From Herbaspirillum sp. AP02 (GTDB lineage Bacteria; Pseudomonadota; Gammaproteobacteria; Burkholderiales; Burkholderiaceae_D), in contig NZ_JADWMY010000018.1 in the NCBI RefSeq assembly GCF_015767275.1, positions 1-64,000 of the forward strand: DNA of 64,000 nt, in the 5' to 3' direction. The translations under genes were made by a program, and so were the position numbers. Below the pieces are notes generated by a model. It searched no databases. It was not told where the DNA came from and saw only the letters and a program-made list of their open reading frames with translations. Numbering within the stretch: position 1 is the stretch's first letter; every line of letters starts with the position of its first letter. This document shows positions 37,863 through 47,400 of this stretch, piece after piece.

Positions 37863-38801
37863 CTACTCGCCGTTCATCGCCCGGCGCTGGCGCTCGATGA
37901 ATTCCTTGAGCGTATCGATGCCGCGCAACTGCAGGATGGTATTGCGCACGGCAGCTTCCAGCAGCACTGCAATGTTGCGTCCGGCGGCCACGGGAATGAC
38001 TACCTTGCGGATCGGCAGGCCCAGCACTTCTTCATACTGCGCATCCAGCGGCAGGCGTTCGTAGTTTTCTTCCAGCGTGCTGCGACGGACCAGATGCACG
38101 ATGAGCTTCAAGCGCATCTTGCGGCGCACGGCGGTCTCGCCGAAGATCGCCTTGATGTCCAGCAGCCCCAGCCCGCGCACTTCCAGCAGGTTCTGCAGCA
38201 GTAGCGGGCAGCGCCCTTCGATCATGTTGGGCGCGATGCGGGCGAATTCCACCGCATCGTCGGCCACCAGTCCATGGCTGCGCGAAATCAGTTCCAGCCC
38301 CAGTTCACTCTTGCCCAGGCCGGATTCGCCGGTGATCAGTACGCCCACGCCCAGCACATCCATGAACACGCCATGCATGGTGATCTGCTGCGCCAGTTTC
38401 TTGGACAGGTACACCCGCAGGTAGTCGATCACCTGCGCCGCTGGCAGCGGGGTGGAGAATAGCGGGATATTCTTTTCGTCACACACCGCCAGCAGATCGG
38501 GCGGTGTCGAGAGGCCCTGCGCGATGATGAAGGCCGGCGGCTCGCCGGCCACCAGCTCGGCGGTCTGGTAGGCGCGCGAGGTGTTGGAGAGGCGATTGTA
38601 GTATTCGATTTCCTGATGGCCGAAGACCTGCAGGCGGCCCGGGTGGATCAGGTTCAGGTGGCCCACCTGGTCGGAGGCCGAGACGGCGTCGCCGGAAATG
38701 AGGCGTTCGCCGCCGGGGAAGCCGGCAAACCAGCCCAATTGCAGGGATTCACGGTTTTCTTCGTAAAGCTGCTGTATCGACAACGCGGAATAAGTGGGCA
38801 T
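37863..38801 (-). CDS. hprK: HPr kinase/phosphorylase
   Basis: A 312-residue bifunctional enzyme that phosphorylates or dephosphorylates a Ser of HPr-type proteins. His143 lies in TMHGVF and Walker A is GESGLGKS (158-165); the family loops LVADDAVEF and VRGLGLLDI follow. In proteobacteria it acts with the nitrogen-related PTS rather than sugar uptake. It is encoded 52 bp downstream of ptsN. Confidence 0.96.
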   Translation of the reverse strand: MPTYSALSIQQLYEENRESLQLGWFAGFPGGERLISGDAVSASDQVGHLNLIHPGRLQVFGHQEIEYYNRLSNTSRAYQTAELVAGEPPAFIIAQGLSTPPDLLAVCDEKNIPLFSTPLPAAQVIDYLRVYLSKKLAQQITMHGVFMDVLGVGVLITGESGLGKSELGLELISRSHGLVADDAVEFARIAPNMIEGRCPLLLQNLLEVRGLGLLDIKAIFGETAVRRKMRLKLIVHLVRRSTLEENYERLPLDAQYEEVLGLPIRKVVIPVAAGRNIAVLLEAAVRNTILQLRGIDTLKEFIERQRRAMNGE

Positions 38802-38853
38802 GTAGATCCGGTTCTGCTGGCGGGTGGGCGGCGAGCGGAAGCGGCCAGGCTAT

Positions 38854-39327
38854 TCAGCCGGCCTTTTCCATCGAGGTCTGCCAGGTCACGATGCGTGCGT
38901 GCACCACGGCAGGGTCGGGCTCGACGGCGAGCTCGTTGCGGAACGCGTCGTCAGAAAACATCTCGGCGATTTCCGAGAGGATTTCCAGATGCTGTTGCGT
39001 CACGTTGTCCGGAATGAGCAGGAAGATCAGCAGCTTGACCGGCTGGCCGTCGGGCGACTCGAAGGGGATCGGTGCGGCCAGCCGCATGAACAGCGCCAGC
39101 GGCGCCTTCAGGCCCTTGATGCGCCCGTGCGGCACGGCCACGCCGTGACCCAGTCCGGTGGAACCGAGACGCTCCCGGGCAAACAGGTTTTCGGAAACGG
39201 TGGAGCGGGCAATGCCGCTGTTGTTTTCGAAAGTCAGGCCGGCTTGTTCGAAAGCTCTTTTTTTGCTGGAGACTTCCAGATCCAGAACCACATTTTCTGG
39301 AGACAGGATTTTTGCGAGATTAGTCAT
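38854..39327 (-). CDS. ptsN: Nitrogen-regulatory PTS EIIA component
   Basis: A 157-residue EIIA-Ntr phosphoprotein with the phospho-acceptor His67 in HGVAVPHGRI. It is the output protein of the PTS-Ntr relay linking nitrogen, carbon and potassium status to other proteins. The ATG at 39327 is supported by a TATAAT promoter element 41 bp upstream; a longer in-frame extension would include that promoter. The usual upstream neighbours rpoN and hpf are absent, with pagP there instead. Confidence 0.95.
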   Translation of the reverse strand: MTNLAKILSPENVVLDLEVSSKKRAFEQAGLTFENNSGIARSTVSENLFARERLGSTGLGHGVAVPHGRIKGLKAPLALFMRLAAPIPFESPDGQPVKLLIFLLIPDNVTQQHLEILSEIAEMFSDDAFRNELAVEPDPAVVHARIVTWQTSMEKAG

Positions 39328-39367
39328 GACGCTCAAGGAATTGCCACGGGCTGAAGCTTTGAGCAGG

Positions 39368-39373
39368 ATTATA
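39368..39373 (-). promoter_or_regulatory. Perfect -10 box for ptsN-hprK
   Basis: TATAAT on the minus strand within GGCCTATAATCC. A weak -35 (GTTCCG) lies 17 bp upstream. It predicts a leader of about 34 bases before the ptsN ATG. Confidence 0.55.
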
Positions 39374-39567
39374 GGCCTCTTTGGACCCGGCGGAACGCTT
39401 TGAAAGCGCCGAACAGCAGGTGATTTCGGGCGCATGGAGCGGATTTGCCCCAAGGTACGACTTTTGTAGAGATGGGTGGAAATATTTTGTGCGCCGGCAG
39501 CGCCGATGAGGGTTGGTGATTTATCCATCACCGGGCGTCCGCTCATCGGTCATCGCATCACCGGCGA

Positions 39568-40203
39568 CTACATCTCGATACGACCGAAGATCAGCAGCAC
39601 GTCGCCGTTGTTCTTGTTGGACGACAGGCGCGGCACGTAGGCAAACATGATCTTGCCCTTCTGGGTGCCGATGGAGGCCAGAGGCAGCGGTACCGGGAAG
39701 GGAACGCTGTGGAAGTAATCCTGCCGGCTCATGAGCATGGCGGTGCCGCCCAGACCCACTTCCAGGCCGGTCTTGGCAATCGGAAACACCCATTCATAGG
39801 CATAACCGGCCATGTACTGCGGATGGCGGTGCGAGTCCTTGATCACGAAGCCATACAGGGACTCGTCATTGCCGCTGTCGTTGCGCAGGGTCTTGCCATA
39901 GCCCAGGCCCCAGGCGTGTTCGTTGAGTTCATCCAGCTTCTGCGGAGTATAGGTACTGCGGCCGTGGTGTGCCACGCCGGAGAGGTAGATGGCGCTATCA
40001 CCCTGGTCCCAGATGTGGGCGGCGTGGTCCTTGGTCTGTTGCCACAGGCTGTACTGGTTGTCGTCGGCATGGGCGGCCGGGGCCAGCGCGCAGGCCCCGG
40101 CCGCGATGAAGGCGATGAAGCCGGCACGGCGCAGCGCTCCGACAGGGCGGGCGGTGTGAGGGGCAGGAGCAGTCAGGGACCGCAGTGAGGTGGTGGTTGT
40201 CAT
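39568..40203 (-). CDS. pagP: Lipid A palmitoyltransferase PagP
   Basis: A 211-residue outer-membrane acyltransferase that moves palmitate from phospholipid to lipid A. A signal peptide ends near residue 46 (APAAHA). The catalytic set of PagP is recognisable: His80 in VAHHGR, and Asp123/Ser124 in VIKDSHRHP. NEHAWGLGYG and PLPLASIGTQKGKIMFAYVP align with the E. coli barrel, and it ends in an aromatic/hydrophobic strand as outer-membrane proteins do. It is normally regulated by envelope stress; the upstream inverted repeat at 40336 may be relevant. Confidence 0.88.
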   Translation of the reverse strand: MTTTTSLRSLTAPAPHTARPVGALRRAGFIAFIAAGACALAPAAHADDNQYSLWQQTKDHAAHIWDQGDSAIYLSGVAHHGRSTYTPQKLDELNEHAWGLGYGKTLRNDSGNDESLYGFVIKDSHRHPQYMAGYAYEWVFPIAKTGLEVGLGGTAMLMSRQDYFHSVPFPVPLPLASIGTQKGKIMFAYVPRLSSNKNNGDVLLIFGRIEM

Positions 40204-40515
40204 CTTTATTGTGGAGGTAAAGCAGAAGCCCCATGACTCCGGGGTGCGGAGATGGGACGTGGTAGCACGGGGTTGACGAAAGATCGCTTGTGCGAAGGCG
40301 CTGCCAGCTTGGCAAGCTCATGCACAATTGAATGGACAGACATGAAGGGAAAAATATCCCTTCATCTGTATTGTTGTAAAACGGAAATTGTTACCAAATC
40401 TTGGTCACGCCACCTGTCCTCAAAGGAGCAAGTGCTTGCGCGGCAAGATCCGGTAACAATTTGCTGACCCGGTTTTTACAACTGGCGCCCGACGGCGGGG
40501 CCAGTTGGTGCCGCG
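40204..40515. other. 312-bp pagP-queF gap with two inverted repeats
   Basis: Contains the pagP upstream region and the queF downstream region. ATGAAGGGA/TCCCTTCAT (40342-40365) is perfect and extends, after a two-base bulge, to ACAG/CTGT (40336-40369). CAACTGGC/GCCAGTTG (40479-40507) forms a hairpin 9 bp past the queF stop but has no T-tract after it on the minus strand. No ORF is credible here. Confidence 0.6.
40336..40369. promoter_or_regulatory. Extended inverted repeat upstream of pagP
   Basis: Arms ACAG-AC-ATGAAGGGA and TCCCTTCAT-CTGT around AAAATA, about 135 bp upstream of the pagP start. It could be an operator or a terminator-like barrier between queF and pagP. No matching regulator is identified. 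Confidence 0.35.
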
Positions 40516-41403
40516 TTACTGGCGGGCGTTGCGCAATTGCGAGGGCGGTTTGGCGCTGGAGAAGTTGCTGCGCCAGGGATTGATGTCCAGGCCGCCGCGC
40601 CGCGTGTAGCGTGCATAGACGGCCAGCTTCTGCGGTTTGCAGTAGCGCAGGATGTCGGTGAAGATGCGTTCCACGCATTGCTCGTGGAATTCGTTGTGCT
40701 CGCGGAAGCCGATGATGTATTTCAGCAGCCGCTCTTGGTCGATGGGGGCGCCCACATAGTGGATCTGTACGCTGCCCCAGTCCGGCTGGCTGGTCACCGG
40801 ACAGTTGGACTTGAGCAGGTGCGAGATCAGGGTTTCCTCGACCACGGCTTCCTCTTGGTTGGCGCGTAGCTGGCTGCCATCCGGATGGGCGGCACCGGTG
40901 GCAGGTTCGATTTCCACATCCAGGCGGTCCAGCGACAGGCCGGCCAGTTCGCCGAACTGCAATTGCCCGAACTGCGCCGATTCGGTCAGCACCACTTGCA
41001 CCCCGGCGCCGGCGGCGGCCGACAGATCGGTGCGCAGCTTTTCCACCAGTTGATCGGCGCTTTCCAGGCGCTCCTGGTTGAACGAATTCAGGTACAGCTT
41101 GAAGGACTTCGATTCGATGATGTTCGGCGAATCGGCCGGCACCATGAAGGTGGCGATGGCGATCTGCGGCTTGCCGCGCAGGTTCAGCCAGGAGATTTCA
41201 TAGGCGGTCCAGATATCGACGCCGAAGAAGGGCAGGGTGCCGCTGATCTGCAGTTCGGCGCGCTTGGGCGCGCGCGGGATAGGGAATAGCAGCGCCGGAT
41301 CGTATTGGGTCGGATATTCCGAGCTCTTGCCCAGGGGCGAACTTTCCGGGGAATGGCCGGTGGTGGTGGCGATGGTCGAGGCGGGCGGGGTAGTGTGGTT
41401 CAT
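40516..41403 (-). CDS. queF: NADPH-dependent 7-cyano-7-deazaguanine reductase
   Basis: A 295-residue long-form (YqcD/QueF type II) enzyme reducing preQ0 to preQ1 in queuosine synthesis. The catalytic Cys201 is in [13 protein letters not shown] with Asp208; the NADPH motif [12 protein letters not shown] starts at Glu97. It is two fused T-fold halves, as expected for this length. The N-terminal 25 residues are Thr/Ser-rich and probably disordered. The ilvA gene lies 85 bp upstream on the same strand. Confidence 0.95.
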   Translation of the reverse strand: MNHTTPPASTIATTTGHSPESSPLGKSSEYPTQYDPALLFPIPRAPKRAELQISGTLPFFGVDIWTAYEISWLNLRGKPQIAIATFMVPADSPNIIESKSFKLYLNSFNQERLESADQLVEKLRTDLSAAAGAGVQVVLTESAQFGQLQFGELAGLSLDRLDVEIEPATGAAHPDGSQLRANQEEAVVEETLISHLLKSNCPVTSQPDWGSVQIHYVGAPIDQERLLKYIIGFREHNEFHEQCVERIFTDILRYCKPQKLAVYARYTRRGGLDINPWRSNFSSAKPPSQLRNARQ

Positions 41404-41488
41404 GGTGAGGCTCCTGCGATGCCAGCCTCGGCTGGCTTTGACGTTCGGTATTGCCGGGCCGCGCCCGGGTGGGGCGCGGCCTGCGGTG

Positions 41489-43015
41489 CTAGCCGAGGAA
41501 CAGTTTGTACAGCGGGTTCCTGGTTTCGTCCCAGTGACGATAGCCCAGTTGCGCCAGGAAGGCGCGGAACTCCTTCATCTCCTTCTTGGGCACCTGTACA
41601 CCGATCAGGATGCGGCCGACATCACCGCCCTGGTTGCGGTAGTGGAACAGGCTGATGTTCCAGCCCGGGTTCATGCTGGAGAGGAATTTCATCAGCGCGC
41701 CCGGGCGCTCCGGGAATTCGAAGCGATACAGCAGTTCGTCACCGGCAAGTTCACTTTTTCCGCCAACCAGGTGACGGATGTGGACCTTGGCCAGTTCATC
41801 GTGGGTCAGGTCCAGCACGCCGAAGCCGGCCTTCTCGAAGTTGCGGGCGATCTTGCCGGCCTCGTCGGCGGCCGAGACCTGGATGCCGACGAAGACATGC
41901 GCAGCCTTGTCATCGCTGATGCGATAGTTGAACTCGGTGACATTGCGTGGGCCGACGGTCTCGCAGAAGCGGCGGAAGCTGCCGCGCTCTTCAGGGATGG
42001 TGACGGCGAAGACGGCCTCGCGGGCCTCGCCGGCATCGGCCATCTCGGCCACGAAGCGCAGGCGGTCGAAGTTCATGTTGGCGCCGCAGGCGATGGTGAT
42101 GAGCGACTCGCCCTTGATCGGCTTCTTGCTGGCACGCGCGCGCTCCACGTAGGCCTTGGCGCCGGCCACGGCCAGTGCACCGGCCGGCTCCACGATGCTG
42201 CGCGTGTCCTGGAAGATGTCCTTGATGGCGGTGCAGACGGCATCGGTATCGACGATGATGACTTCGTCCACCAGCTCCTTGGCAATGCGGAAGGTTTCTT
42301 CACCGACCAGCTTGACGGCGGTGCCGTCCGAGAACAGGCCCACGTCCGGCAGGGCCACGCGGCGACCGGCCTTGAGGCTGCGCGCCATGGCGTCGGAGTC
42401 GGTGGTCTGCACGCCGATGATCTTGATGTCCGGGCGCACCGCCTTGACGTAGGAGGCCACACCGGCGATCAGGCCGCCACCGCCGATGGCCACGAAGATG
42501 GCGTGGATCGGGTCCGGGTGCTGGCGCAGGATTTCCATGCCCACCGTCCCCTGGCCGGCGATCACATACGGATCGTCGAAGGGATGCACGAAGGTCAGCT
42601 TCTGCTTCTTTTCCAGCGTCAGCGCGTGTTCATAGGCATCGGTGAAGGAGTCGCCGAAGAGCACCACTTCGCCGCCCCGCGCCTTGACGGCGTCGATCTT
42701 GACCTGCGGGGTGGTGGTGGGCATCACGATCACGGCGCGGCAGCCCAGTCGGGCGGCCGACAGTGCCACGCCCTGGGCGTGGTTGCCGGCGGAGGCGCAG
42801 ATGACGCCGCGCTTGAGTTGCGCCGGCGTCAGGTGGGCCATCTTGTTGTAGGCGCCGCGCAGCTTGAAGCTGAACACGCTCTGCATGTCTTCGCGCTTGA
42901 AGTAAATTCGATTATCAATCCTTTGCGACAGCGTGTTCGCCAGTTCCAGCGGGGTTTCTTGGGCGACGTCATAGACGCGGGCGGTCAGGATCTTTTTCAG
43001 ATAATCGTTACTCAT
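41489..43015 (-). CDS. ilvA: Threonine ammonia-lyase (biosynthetic)
   Basis: A 508-residue PLP enzyme making 2-oxobutanoate from threonine, the first isoleucine-specific step. PLP is bound by Lys51 in SFKLRGAY, with the phosphate loop IGGGGLIAG (about 188-196). Two ACT-like domains (about 325-505) give isoleucine/valine feedback control, distinguishing it from the shorter catabolic enzyme. A promoter, hairpins and a terminator lie upstream, so transcription may be attenuated. Confidence 0.96.
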   Translation of the reverse strand: MSNDYLKKILTARVYDVAQETPLELANTLSQRIDNRIYFKREDMQSVFSFKLRGAYNKMAHLTPAQLKRGVICASAGNHAQGVALSAARLGCRAVIVMPTTTPQVKIDAVKARGGEVVLFGDSFTDAYEHALTLEKKQKLTFVHPFDDPYVIAGQGTVGMEILRQHPDPIHAIFVAIGGGGLIAGVASYVKAVRPDIKIIGVQTTDSDAMARSLKAGRRVALPDVGLFSDGTAVKLVGEETFRIAKELVDEVIIVDTDAVCTAIKDIFQDTRSIVEPAGALAVAGAKAYVERARASKKPIKGESLITIACGANMNFDRLRFVAEMADAGEAREAVFAVTIPEERGSFRRFCETVGPRNVTEFNYRISDDKAAHVFVGIQVSAADEAGKIARNFEKAGFGVLDLTHDELAKVHIRHLVGGKSELAGDELLYRFEFPERPGALMKFLSSMNPGWNISLFHYRNQGGDVGRILIGVQVPKKEMKEFRAFLAQLGYRHWDETRNPLYKLFLG

Positions 43016-43087
43016 GTCGGTCTTCAGTGAAGTGAGGTCAGGCGAGCAGCAGCGGGTTCAGGCGCGGTCATATCGCAATCAGGCAAA

Positions 43088-43111
43088 GGGAAAAAACGGC
43101 TCGGTAAGCCG
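43088..43111 (-). terminator. Intrinsic terminator upstream of ilvA
   Basis: On the minus strand CGGCT-TACCG-AGCCG is followed by TTTTTT. It lies 72 bp before the ilvA ATG and downstream of the TATAAT at 43170, so it would stop transcription before ilvA unless overridden. Confidence 0.65.
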
Positions 43112-43121
43112 GTCGGAATTC

Positions 43122-43169
43122 CTCCTGGGCGAGGAGAGCGGTAGCCGCTCCGGTCCAGGGGAACTGGAC
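43122..43169 (-). other. Tandem stem-loops in the ilvA leader
   Basis: Three adjacent perfect dyads: GTCCAG/CTGGAC (43153-43169), GAGCGG/CCGCTC (43136-43150) and CTCCT/AGGAG (43122-43136), the last hiding an AGGAGG that has no start codon after it. With the terminator they form a compact RNA of about 75-80 bases. No Ile/Val-rich leader peptide is present. Confidence 0.5.
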
Positions 43170-43175
43170 ATTATA
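43170..43175 (-). promoter_or_regulatory. Perfect -10 box of the ilvA leader
   Basis: TATAAT on the minus strand (CCTTTATAATGTCC). The best -35, TTGCCG, is 19 bp upstream. The predicted start is near 43163, inside the first dyad. Confidence 0.5.
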
Positions 43176-43381
43176 AAGGCACCGGGCTGGGCGCCGGCAA
43201 GCCGGGTGTAGGGACCGGGCAGGAGTGAATCTTTCTTCAGTTCTTGAATTCAGCCTCGATGGCACCAGCTAGAATGCACGCTGCGCCATTCGACCGGGCT
43301 TGATGGATGGCAAGTTTTGCAAGCAAGTTCGCAAGAAATTCCGCCTGGCTGCGGCCAGTCTTCAATCTACCCTCCACCTGC

Positions 43382-43873
43382 ATGATCGAATCCGCCGTCC
43401 TCTGGCTGCTCAATATCCTCGCTATCCCCACGGTCGGCCTGACCTCGGTCTTCCTGATCAGTTTCATCTCCGCCACCCTGCTGCCGTTGGGCTCGGAGCC
43501 GGCGGTGTTTGCCGTCATCAAGGCCAGCCCCGAGATGTTCTGGCCGGTGATCCTGGTAGCCACGCTGGGTAATACCCTGGGTGGCATCGTCGATTACTGG
43601 ATGGGCTATGGTGCCAAGCAGGCCTTTGCCAAGGAGCGTTCCTCGCGCTGGTTCCACTGGCTGGAGAGGTTTGGTGCCAAGACCATGCTGCTGGCCTGGT
43701 TGCCTGGCATCGGCGACCCCATCTGTACCCTGGCCGGCTGGCTGCGCCTGCCGTTCTGGCCCTCGGTGGTGTACATGGCCATCGGCAAGTTCATCCGCTA
43801 CATATTGATGACCTGGCTGCTGCTGAACGTGCCGGATGGCTTCTGGCACAAGCTGGGCAGCTGGCTGGCGTGA
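43382..43873 (+). CDS. YqaA-family (DedA-like) membrane protein
   Basis: A 163-residue inner-membrane protein with four or five hydrophobic segments and the SNARE-associated/DedA-like features ATLLPLGSEPAVFAV, LGNTLGGIVDYWMGY and LLAWLPGIGDPICTLAGWLR. YqaA-type proteins are small DedA relatives, probably in lipid or ion homeostasis. The start is uncertain: neither ATG 43382 nor ATG 43307 has a strong ribosome-binding site; the former gives the family-like N-terminus. Confidence 0.82.
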   Translation: MIESAVLWLLNILAIPTVGLTSVFLISFISATLLPLGSEPAVFAVIKASPEMFWPVILVATLGNTLGGIVDYWMGYGAKQAFAKERSSRWFHWLERFGAKTMLLAWLPGIGDPICTLAGWLRLPFWPSVVYMAIGKFIRYILMTWLLLNVPDGFWHKLGSWLA

Positions 43874-43901
43874 TCCGGATCTGGCGATAGTGCAAAGGGA
43901 A

Positions 43902-43921
43902 ACGGCACCCGAAGGTGCCGT
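43902..43921 (-). terminator. Hairpin ending the micro-operon
   Basis: ACGGCACC-CGAA-GGTGCCGT, a perfect 8-bp stem; on the minus strand TTTCCCTTT follows. It lies 22 bp after the 48-residue ORF stop. It also sits 29 bp past the rightward YqaA-like gene but has no T-tract on that strand. Confidence 0.6.
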
Positions 43922-43942
43922 CTGGCGGGCCGGCGCAAGCGC

Positions 43943-44089
43943 TCAGGCGGTCAAGGTCGGCAGCAGGCCTTCCACCACGCGGATGGCCAGGAAGGTGGCC
44001 GTGACGCCCAGCACGGCCAGATGGCGTGTCTTGAGCTTCAGGTAGAGGCCGGTGTCATCGACGGTCGTCGTGGTGTTCATTGTGTTCAT
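43943..44089 (-). CDS. 48-residue small protein, possible membrane helix
   Basis: Opens MNTMNTTTTVDDTGLYLKLK and then has a hydrophobic stretch (LAVLGVTATFLAIRVVEGLL, about residues 24-43) long enough for one membrane span, ending PTLTA. AGGAAGA precedes the ATG, which lies 10 bases after the stop of the 25-residue ORF, so both form one operon. I do not recognise a family. Both good start signals and a hairpin terminator argue that it is real. Confidence 0.65.
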   Translation of the reverse strand: MNTMNTTTTVDDTGLYLKLKTRHLAVLGVTATFLAIRVVEGLLPTLTA

Positions 44090-44099
44090 GATCTCTTCC

Positions 44100-44177
44100 T
44101 CACGCCTTGCATTGGGCATAGTCGGCCAGGGTGATGGCCAGGTTTTCCAGGAATTCCGTCATCAGTGCTTGTAACAT
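44100..44177 (-). CDS. 25-residue micro-ORF
   Basis: First frame of the micro-operon: MLQALMTEFLENLAITLADY followed by AQCKA. It is predicted amphipathic helical with a single Cys near the end. GAGGAGG before the ATG is one of the strongest ribosome-binding sites in the window. The function is unknown; it could be a leader for, or partner of, the 48-residue protein. Confidence 0.6.
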   Translation of the reverse strand: MLQALMTEFLENLAITLADYAQCKA

Positions 44178-44231
44178 GGGAGCCTCCTCACTGGGCATTG
44201 GTTCAGGAATGTTCACCTGAGGTCTGGAAGA

Positions 44232-44269
44232 AGTATAGATTTATTCAATCAATTCAATGAAATTGATTG
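44232..44269 (-). promoter_or_regulatory. Promoter with palindromic operator for the micro-operon
   Basis: A -10-like TATACT (44237-44232, minus strand) lies just downstream of a perfect inverted repeat CAATCAATT-CAATGA-AATTGATTG (44246-44269) that covers the -35 position. The segment is strikingly AT-rich compared with its surroundings. Such overlap usually means repression by a dimeric regulator, not encoded adjacent. Confidence 0.55.
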
Positions 44270-44425
44270 TATTTATAAATTCAATTGAGTCTGGCTATGG
44301 CCTCTTCGCCGCCAGGCCGCCCCGGCAAACGCCGTCCGGTCGTCGCACAAAACCGGCCCATCCCGTCGCGAGTTTTGCCAATAGGCTAAAATGCTCCTCC
44401 GGCAGCAGATTGACCTCATACATAG

Positions 44426-47400
44426 ATGAACGCCCCCGCACAGATCCAGGCCTTGCTTACAGACGCGCCGCATGGCGCCACGCCTCCGCGCTTGCGCGAA
44501 ATCCCCTACAACTACACCTCCTTCTCAGATCGCGAGATCGTGATCCGGTTGTTGGGCGAAGCGTCCTGGTCCCTGCTGGACGAGCTGCGTGGCAAGCGCC
44601 AGACCGGTCGCTCGGCGCGCATGCTATATGAAGTCCTGGGTGATATCTGGGTGGTCCGCCGCAATCCCTACCTGCAGGACGACCTGCTGGACAATCCCAA
44701 GCGCCGCGCTGCGCTGATCGAGGCGCTCAACCATCGCTTGAACGAAGTGGACAAGCGCCGCCTGGCTACCGACCTGGCCGAAGCCGGCGACGCCGAAGCC
44801 CAGCGCCGCAGCGCCAGCGTGGAAGCCCTGCTGAAGGCGGCCAAGAAGGCCATCGCCGATTTCGCCGAGGAATTCCGCCAGACCTACGATCTGCGCCGCC
44901 GCGCCAACAAGGTACTGGGCCGCTACACGGCCAAGGACAACATCAAGTTCGACGGCCTCTCGCGCGTCTCCCACGTCACCGACGCCACCGACTGGCGCGT
45001 CGAGTACCCCTTCGTGGTGCTGACCCCGGACACCGAAGACGAGATGGCCGGCCTGGTCAAGGCCTGTATCGAACTGGGCCTGACCATCATCCCGCGTGGC
45101 GGCGGCACCGGCTATACCGGCGGCGCCATTCCGCTGACGCCGCTGTCGGCCGTCATCAATACCGAAAAGCTGGAACAGCTGGGCGCGGTCGAAATGGAAA
45201 TCCTGCCGGGCCTGGACCAGCCCTACGCCACCATCTATTCGGGTGCCGGTGTAGTCACCAAGCGCGTCTCGGATGCGGCTGAAAAGGCCGGTTTCGTCTT
45301 CGCCGTCGACCCGACCTCGGCCGAAGCCTCCTGCATCGGCGGCAACGTCGCCATGAATGCCGGCGGCAAGAAGGCCGTGCTGTGGGGCACCGCCCTGGAC
45401 AACCTGGCCAGCTGGCGCATGGTCGACCCGCAGGGCGACTGGCTGGAAGTGACCCGCCTGGACCACAACCTGGGCAAGATCCACGATGTGGAAGTAGCGC
45501 GCTTCAAGCTGGAATGGTCGCACCCCGGTGAAAAGGGCCAGAAGACCGAAGTCTTCAAGACCGAGATCCTGGAAATCTCCGGCAAGAAATTCCGCAAGGA
45601 AGGTCTGGGCAAGGACGTCACCGACAAGTTCCTCTCGGGCCTGCCGGGCGTGCAGAAGGAAGGTTGCGATGGCCTCATCACCTCGGCCCGCTGGATTCTG
45701 CACAAGATGCCCAAGCAGACCCGTACGGTCTGCCTGGAGTTCTTCGGCCAGGCGCGCGATGCGATTCCCTCGATCGTCGAGATCAAAGATTACCTGGATG
45801 CCGAGACTAAGCGTGGCGGCGCGATTCTGGCCGGCCTGGAACACCTGGACGAGCGCTACCTGCGCGCGGTCGGCTATGCCACCAAGTCCAAGCGTGGTGT
45901 GCTGCCCAAGATGGTGCTGATCGGCGACATCGTCGGTGACGACGAAAACGCCGTGGCCGCAGCGGCTTCGGAAGTGATCCGCATGGCCAACAACCGCGTC
46001 GGCGAAGGCTTCGTCGCCGTCAGCCCGGAAGCGCGCAAGAAATTCTGGCTGGACCGTTCGCGCACCGCCGCCATCGCCAAGCACACCAACGCCTTCAAGA
46101 TCAACGAAGACGTGGTCATTCCGCTGAACCGCATGGGCGAATACACCGACGGCATCGAGCGCATCAACATCGAACTGTCGATCAAGAACAAGCTGCAACT
46201 GCTGGCCGAACTGGACAGCTTCTTCGTCAAGGGCAACCTGCCGCTGGGCAAGAGCGATGACGCCGAAGGCGACGACATCCCCGCCGCCGAAATGCTGGAA
46301 GACCGCGTCCACCAGGCTGAAACCCTGCTGGAACAGACCCACGCACGCTGGTCCTATCTGCTGGCCAACCTGGACAAGCCGCTGACCGAGGCCAAGGCCG
46401 AACTGGCCGCATTGGGCCTGGAGAAGATGCTGCCGGTCTTTGAGCAACGCCTGCTCGACCAGCCCGGAGCCGCCGTCTTCCACGTGGTGCAGGACCGCAC
46501 CGTGCGCATCTCCTGGAAGCAGGAAGTGCGTGCGCAACTGCGCCAGATCTTCTCGGGTGCGGCCTTCAAGCTGATCCTGGAAGAATGCCAGGCCATCCAC
46601 AAGCGCGTGCTGCGCGGCCGCGTCTTCGTGGCGCTGCACATGCACGCGGGCGATGGCAACGTGCACACCAACATCCCGGTCAATTCCGACCACTATGAAA
46701 TGCTGCAGGATGCCCACGTCGCCGTGGCCCGCATCATGAAGCTGGCGCGTTCGCTGGATGGCGTCATCTCGGGTGAGCACGGTATCGGCATCACCAAGCT
46801 GGAATTCCTGACCGAGGACGAGATCGGCGAATTCCGCGACTACAAGAAACGCGTGGACCCGGAGGGCCGCTTCAACAAGGGCAAGCTGCTCAACCTGCCG
46901 GGCATGGAAGCGGACCTCTCCAACGCCTATACGCCGTCGTTCGGCCTGATGGGCCACGAGTCGCTGATCATGCAGCAAAGCGACATCGGCGCCATTGCCA
47001 GCAGCGTCAAGGACTGCCTGCGCTGCGGCAAGTGCAAGCCGGTCTGCTCGACCCACGTGCCGCGTGCCAACCTGCTGTATTCGCCGCGCAACAAGATCCT
47101 GGCGACCTCGCTGCTGGTGGAAGCTTTCCTCTATGAAGAGCAGACCCGTCGCGGCGTCTCCATCAAGCATTGGGAAGAGTTCGAGGATGTGGCCGACCAC
47201 TGCACGGTCTGCCACAAGTGCGTCACGCCTTGCCCGGTCGATATCGACTTCGGCGATGTTTCGATGAACATGCGCAACCTGCTGCGCAAGATGGGCAAGA
47301 AGTCCTTCAACGCCGGCACCAATGCGGCCATGTTCTTCTTGAACGCCACCGACCCGGCCACCATCAACGCCACCCGCAAGGTGATGACGCAGTGGGGCTT

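Larger units (their letters stand above)
43016..43381. other. 366-bp gap holding the ilvA leader region
   Basis: Positions 43088-43175 carry a minus-strand promoter element, stem-loops and an intrinsic terminator (separate entries). The rest, 43176-43381, includes the region before the rightward YqaA-like gene, where I see no clear promoter, ORF or repeat. Confidence 0.6.

Noticed and set aside
39328..39546. Longer start for ptsN
   Set aside because: The extension includes the TATAAT promoter element and has no family similarity.
40479..40507. Intrinsic terminator for queF
   Set aside because: The stem is perfect, but the T-run lies on the wrong side for the leftward transcript. It is kept only as a hairpin in the gap description.
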